NCBI GenBank assembly: GCA_003233295.1
Contig: QILJ01000306.1
Span: 1-7,469, forward strand
DNA length: 7,469 nt
Source of the DNA: Ignavibacteria bacterium
GTDB lineage: Bacteria > Bacteroidota > Ignavibacteria > Ignavibacteriales > Melioribacteraceae
Direction: 5' to 3'
The notes beneath the pieces were generated by a model that saw only the letters and a list, made by a program, of their open reading frames with translations, had not been told where the DNA came from and ran no database searches. Below, piece after piece: positions 6,284 to 7,469 of the stretch. The position numbers and the translations under genes were made by a program. Within the stretch, counting starts at the first letter, position 1; every line of letters begins with the position of its first letter.

Positions 6284-6769
6284 ATGAAAGATCTCAGTAA
6301 ATTAAAACCCTTACCTGAACACGGCTCATGTTTTGTGTGTGGTACAGAAAATCCAAAGAGCATAGGTGTAAAATGGTATTATGATGATAATGATGAAATA
6401 TTTGGTGAAGTTATTCTAACAAAAGAACAGCAAGGTCCGCCTAATTATGCACACGGCGGAGCATCGGCTGCGTTATTGGATGAGGCAATGGGATTTGCCG
6501 GTTGGGTGTCGGGGCATCAAATAGTTTCCGTTAATTTGAACATAAATTTTATGAAGCCTGTTCCGCTTGGTGTGAAAATTCAAGTGCATGGAAAAATAGT
6601 AAAAACAGATGGAAAGAAGATCTATACAAAGGGAGAGATAATTTTTGAAAATGGCGAAGTTGCTGTAGAGGGAAGCGCTATTTTAGTTGAGCCAAGTGGA
6701 TTTTTCGATAAAAAAGTTAAAGAATTCCACGAAGCTGCCTCGAAAAAGAAAAACATGGATAAAGAGTAA
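6284..6769 (+). CDS. PaaI-like hotdog-fold acyl-CoA thioesterase
   Basis: The 161-residue product is a single hotdog domain of the PaaI/THEM4 thioesterase group, which cleaves acyl-CoA thioesters in the cytoplasm. It opens with a CFVCGTENPKSIGVKW segment typical of the group. The helix signature follows: His57-Gly-Gly (codons from 6452), then Asp66-Glu67 (6479-6484) in AALLDEAMGFAGW. In this family the HGG backbone holds the thioester carbonyl and an Asp or Glu on the helix acts as nucleophile or base. The strand SVNLNINFMKPVPLG completes the core. The C-terminal 25 residues are charged and lysine-rich (FDKKVKEFHEAASKKKNMDKE). The acyl substrate cannot be told from sequence. A 62-base spacer separates it from the ATPase, and the epimerase-like gene starts five bases after its stop, so those two are probably co-transcribed. 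Confidence 0.85.
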   Translation: MKDLSKLKPLPEHGSCFVCGTENPKSIGVKWYYDDNDEIFGEVILTKEQQGPPNYAHGGASAALLDEAMGFAGWVSGHQIVSVNLNINFMKPVPLGVKIQVHGKIVKTDGKKIYTKGEIIFENGEVAVEGSAILVEPSGFFDKKVKEFHEAASKKKNMDKE

Positions 6770-6774
6770 ATGTA

Positions 6775-7469
6775 GTGGAGAAGGTATTAATAACCGGTGG
6801 AAGCGGTTTAATAGGCAAAAACTTATCAAGTTATTTGTCTTCTCAGAACTATGAAGTTCGTCTCCTTTCTCGCAAAAAAGATCTGAACAATAGCAGTGTA
6901 TATTTCTGGGATTTGGATTCCGGATATATAGATGAAGAAGCGCTTGCCGGAATTGATCATATTGTTCATCTTGCGGGAGCTGGAATTGCAGAAAAGCGCT
7001 GGACAGCAAAGCGGAAAAATGAAATAATTGAAAGCAGGGTAAAAAGCGCCGAATTACTTTTTAGCGAAGTAAGTAAAATGTATATTAAACCCAAAACATT
7101 TATATCGGCTTCTGCAGTAGGTTACTACGGCGCTGTAACAGCTGAAAAAATATTTACAGAGACCGATGATCCAGGAAATGATTTCCAAGGTAAAGTTTGC
7201 CAACAATGGGAATCTTCATCACAGAAGTTTAGCGAGTTGGGAGTCAGAAGTGTTCAACTTAGGTTTGGTGTTGTGCTTTCGGCTAAAGGCGGGGCGCTGC
7301 CCAGAATGATGCTGCCGATAAAATTATGGATCGGCTCTGCTTTTGGAACAGGAAATCAGTTTGTCCCTTGGGTGCATATTGATGATGTGGCGAGAATTAT
7401 CGAAAAAGCAATTTTAGATGAAGACATATCAGGCCCATATAATGTAGTGGCGCCGGAATATAAAACCAA
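6775..7469 (+). CDS. TIGR01777/YfcH-family epimerase-like protein, 3' end outside window
   Basis: A frame beginning GTG at 6775 stays open to the window edge, giving 231 whole codons of a protein usually near 300 residues. The N-terminus VLITGGSGLIG (GxxGxxG at 6796-6816) is an NAD(P)-binding Rossmann fold of the extended short-chain dehydrogenase superfamily. Further on are HLAGAGIAEKRWTAKRK (from 6967), SASAVGYYG (7105-7131) with the active-site tyrosine region, the conserved LRFGVVLS and PWVHIDDVA, and finally YNVVAPE. These are the hallmarks of the TIGR01777 group (E. coli YfcH; SulA-like epimerases), whose substrate is unknown. The C-terminal DUF1731 domain should lie beyond the edge. 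GTG is chosen because a TAA lies in frame at 6760-6762 and the ATG at 6770 is followed at once by TAG in its own frame. Confidence 0.87.
   Translation, partial: MEKVLITGGSGLIGKNLSSYLSSQNYEVRLLSRKKDLNNSSVYFWDLDSGYIDEEALAGIDHIVHLAGAGIAEKRWTAKRKNEIIESRVKSAELLFSEVSKMYIKPKTFISASAVGYYGAVTAEKIFTETDDPGNDFQGKVCQQWESSSQKFSELGVRSVQLRFGVVLSAKGGALPRMMLPIKLWIGSAFGTGNQFVPWVHIDDVARIIEKAILDEDISGPYNVVAPEYKT

Noticed and set aside
6683..7009. 108-codon minus-strand frame over the thioesterase end and epimerase start
   Set aside because: The plus strand there encodes the Rossmann fold and HLAGAGI motif of the epimerase-like protein.

Overview
The window reads as a chromosomal segment of an AT-rich bacterium, and I would guess the Bacteroidota/Ignavibacteriota (FCB) side of the tree. 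The grounds are low-GC codon use, weak or absent Shine-Dalgarno sites, and a remnant of a GxxExxY-family gene inside a small repeat-bounded element. The taxon is an inference from style, not from a marker gene. All genes are on the plus strand, and both window edges cut through a gene.

Layout. Positions 1-2120 hold the last 705 codons of a YgfK-type iron-sulfur flavoprotein (the 'putative selenate reductase' subunit family), which entered the window already open. Positions 2117-2394 are a 278-bp element with perfect 14-bp terminal inverted repeats, extending imperfectly to about 43 bp. It holds only a 45-codon stump of a GxxExxY protein, so it looks like a deletion derivative. Positions 2393-4919 encode a xanthine dehydrogenase of the selenium-dependent type ([2Fe-2S] part, then molybdenum part) that is normally one chain. 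Here it is split into two frames around 2883-2923, most simply by a small out-of-frame deletion. A 17-bp inverted repeat (4977-5020) then precedes a DUF4143-type ATPase (5034-6221). A PaaI-like hotdog thioesterase (6284-6769) follows, then the first 231 codons of a TIGR01777/YfcH-type sugar-epimerase-like protein (6775-7469, truncated by the window).

How the parts fit. YgfK and the selenium-dependent molybdenum hydroxylase belong together: in Escherichia coli and other bacteria homologues cluster in purine-catabolism / labile-selenium molybdenum enzyme loci. A plausible scheme is that the hydroxylase oxidises a purine at the Mo site, passes electrons through its [2Fe-2S] clusters, and YgfK moves them onward via Fe-S and FAD/NAD(P). 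No FAD subunit of the classical XDH type is present in the window. The small element now sits exactly between the two genes, overlapping the stop codon of one and supplying two bases of the start codon of the other, and the hydroxylase reading frame is broken. Together these suggest a selenium-molybdenum purine module that may be decaying, or a sequencing/assembly error at the frame break. The ATPase looks like an independent accessory gene dropped between metabolic genes. The thioesterase and epimerase form a separate tight pair.

No tRNA, rRNA, CRISPR array, transposase or complete insertion sequence was seen.
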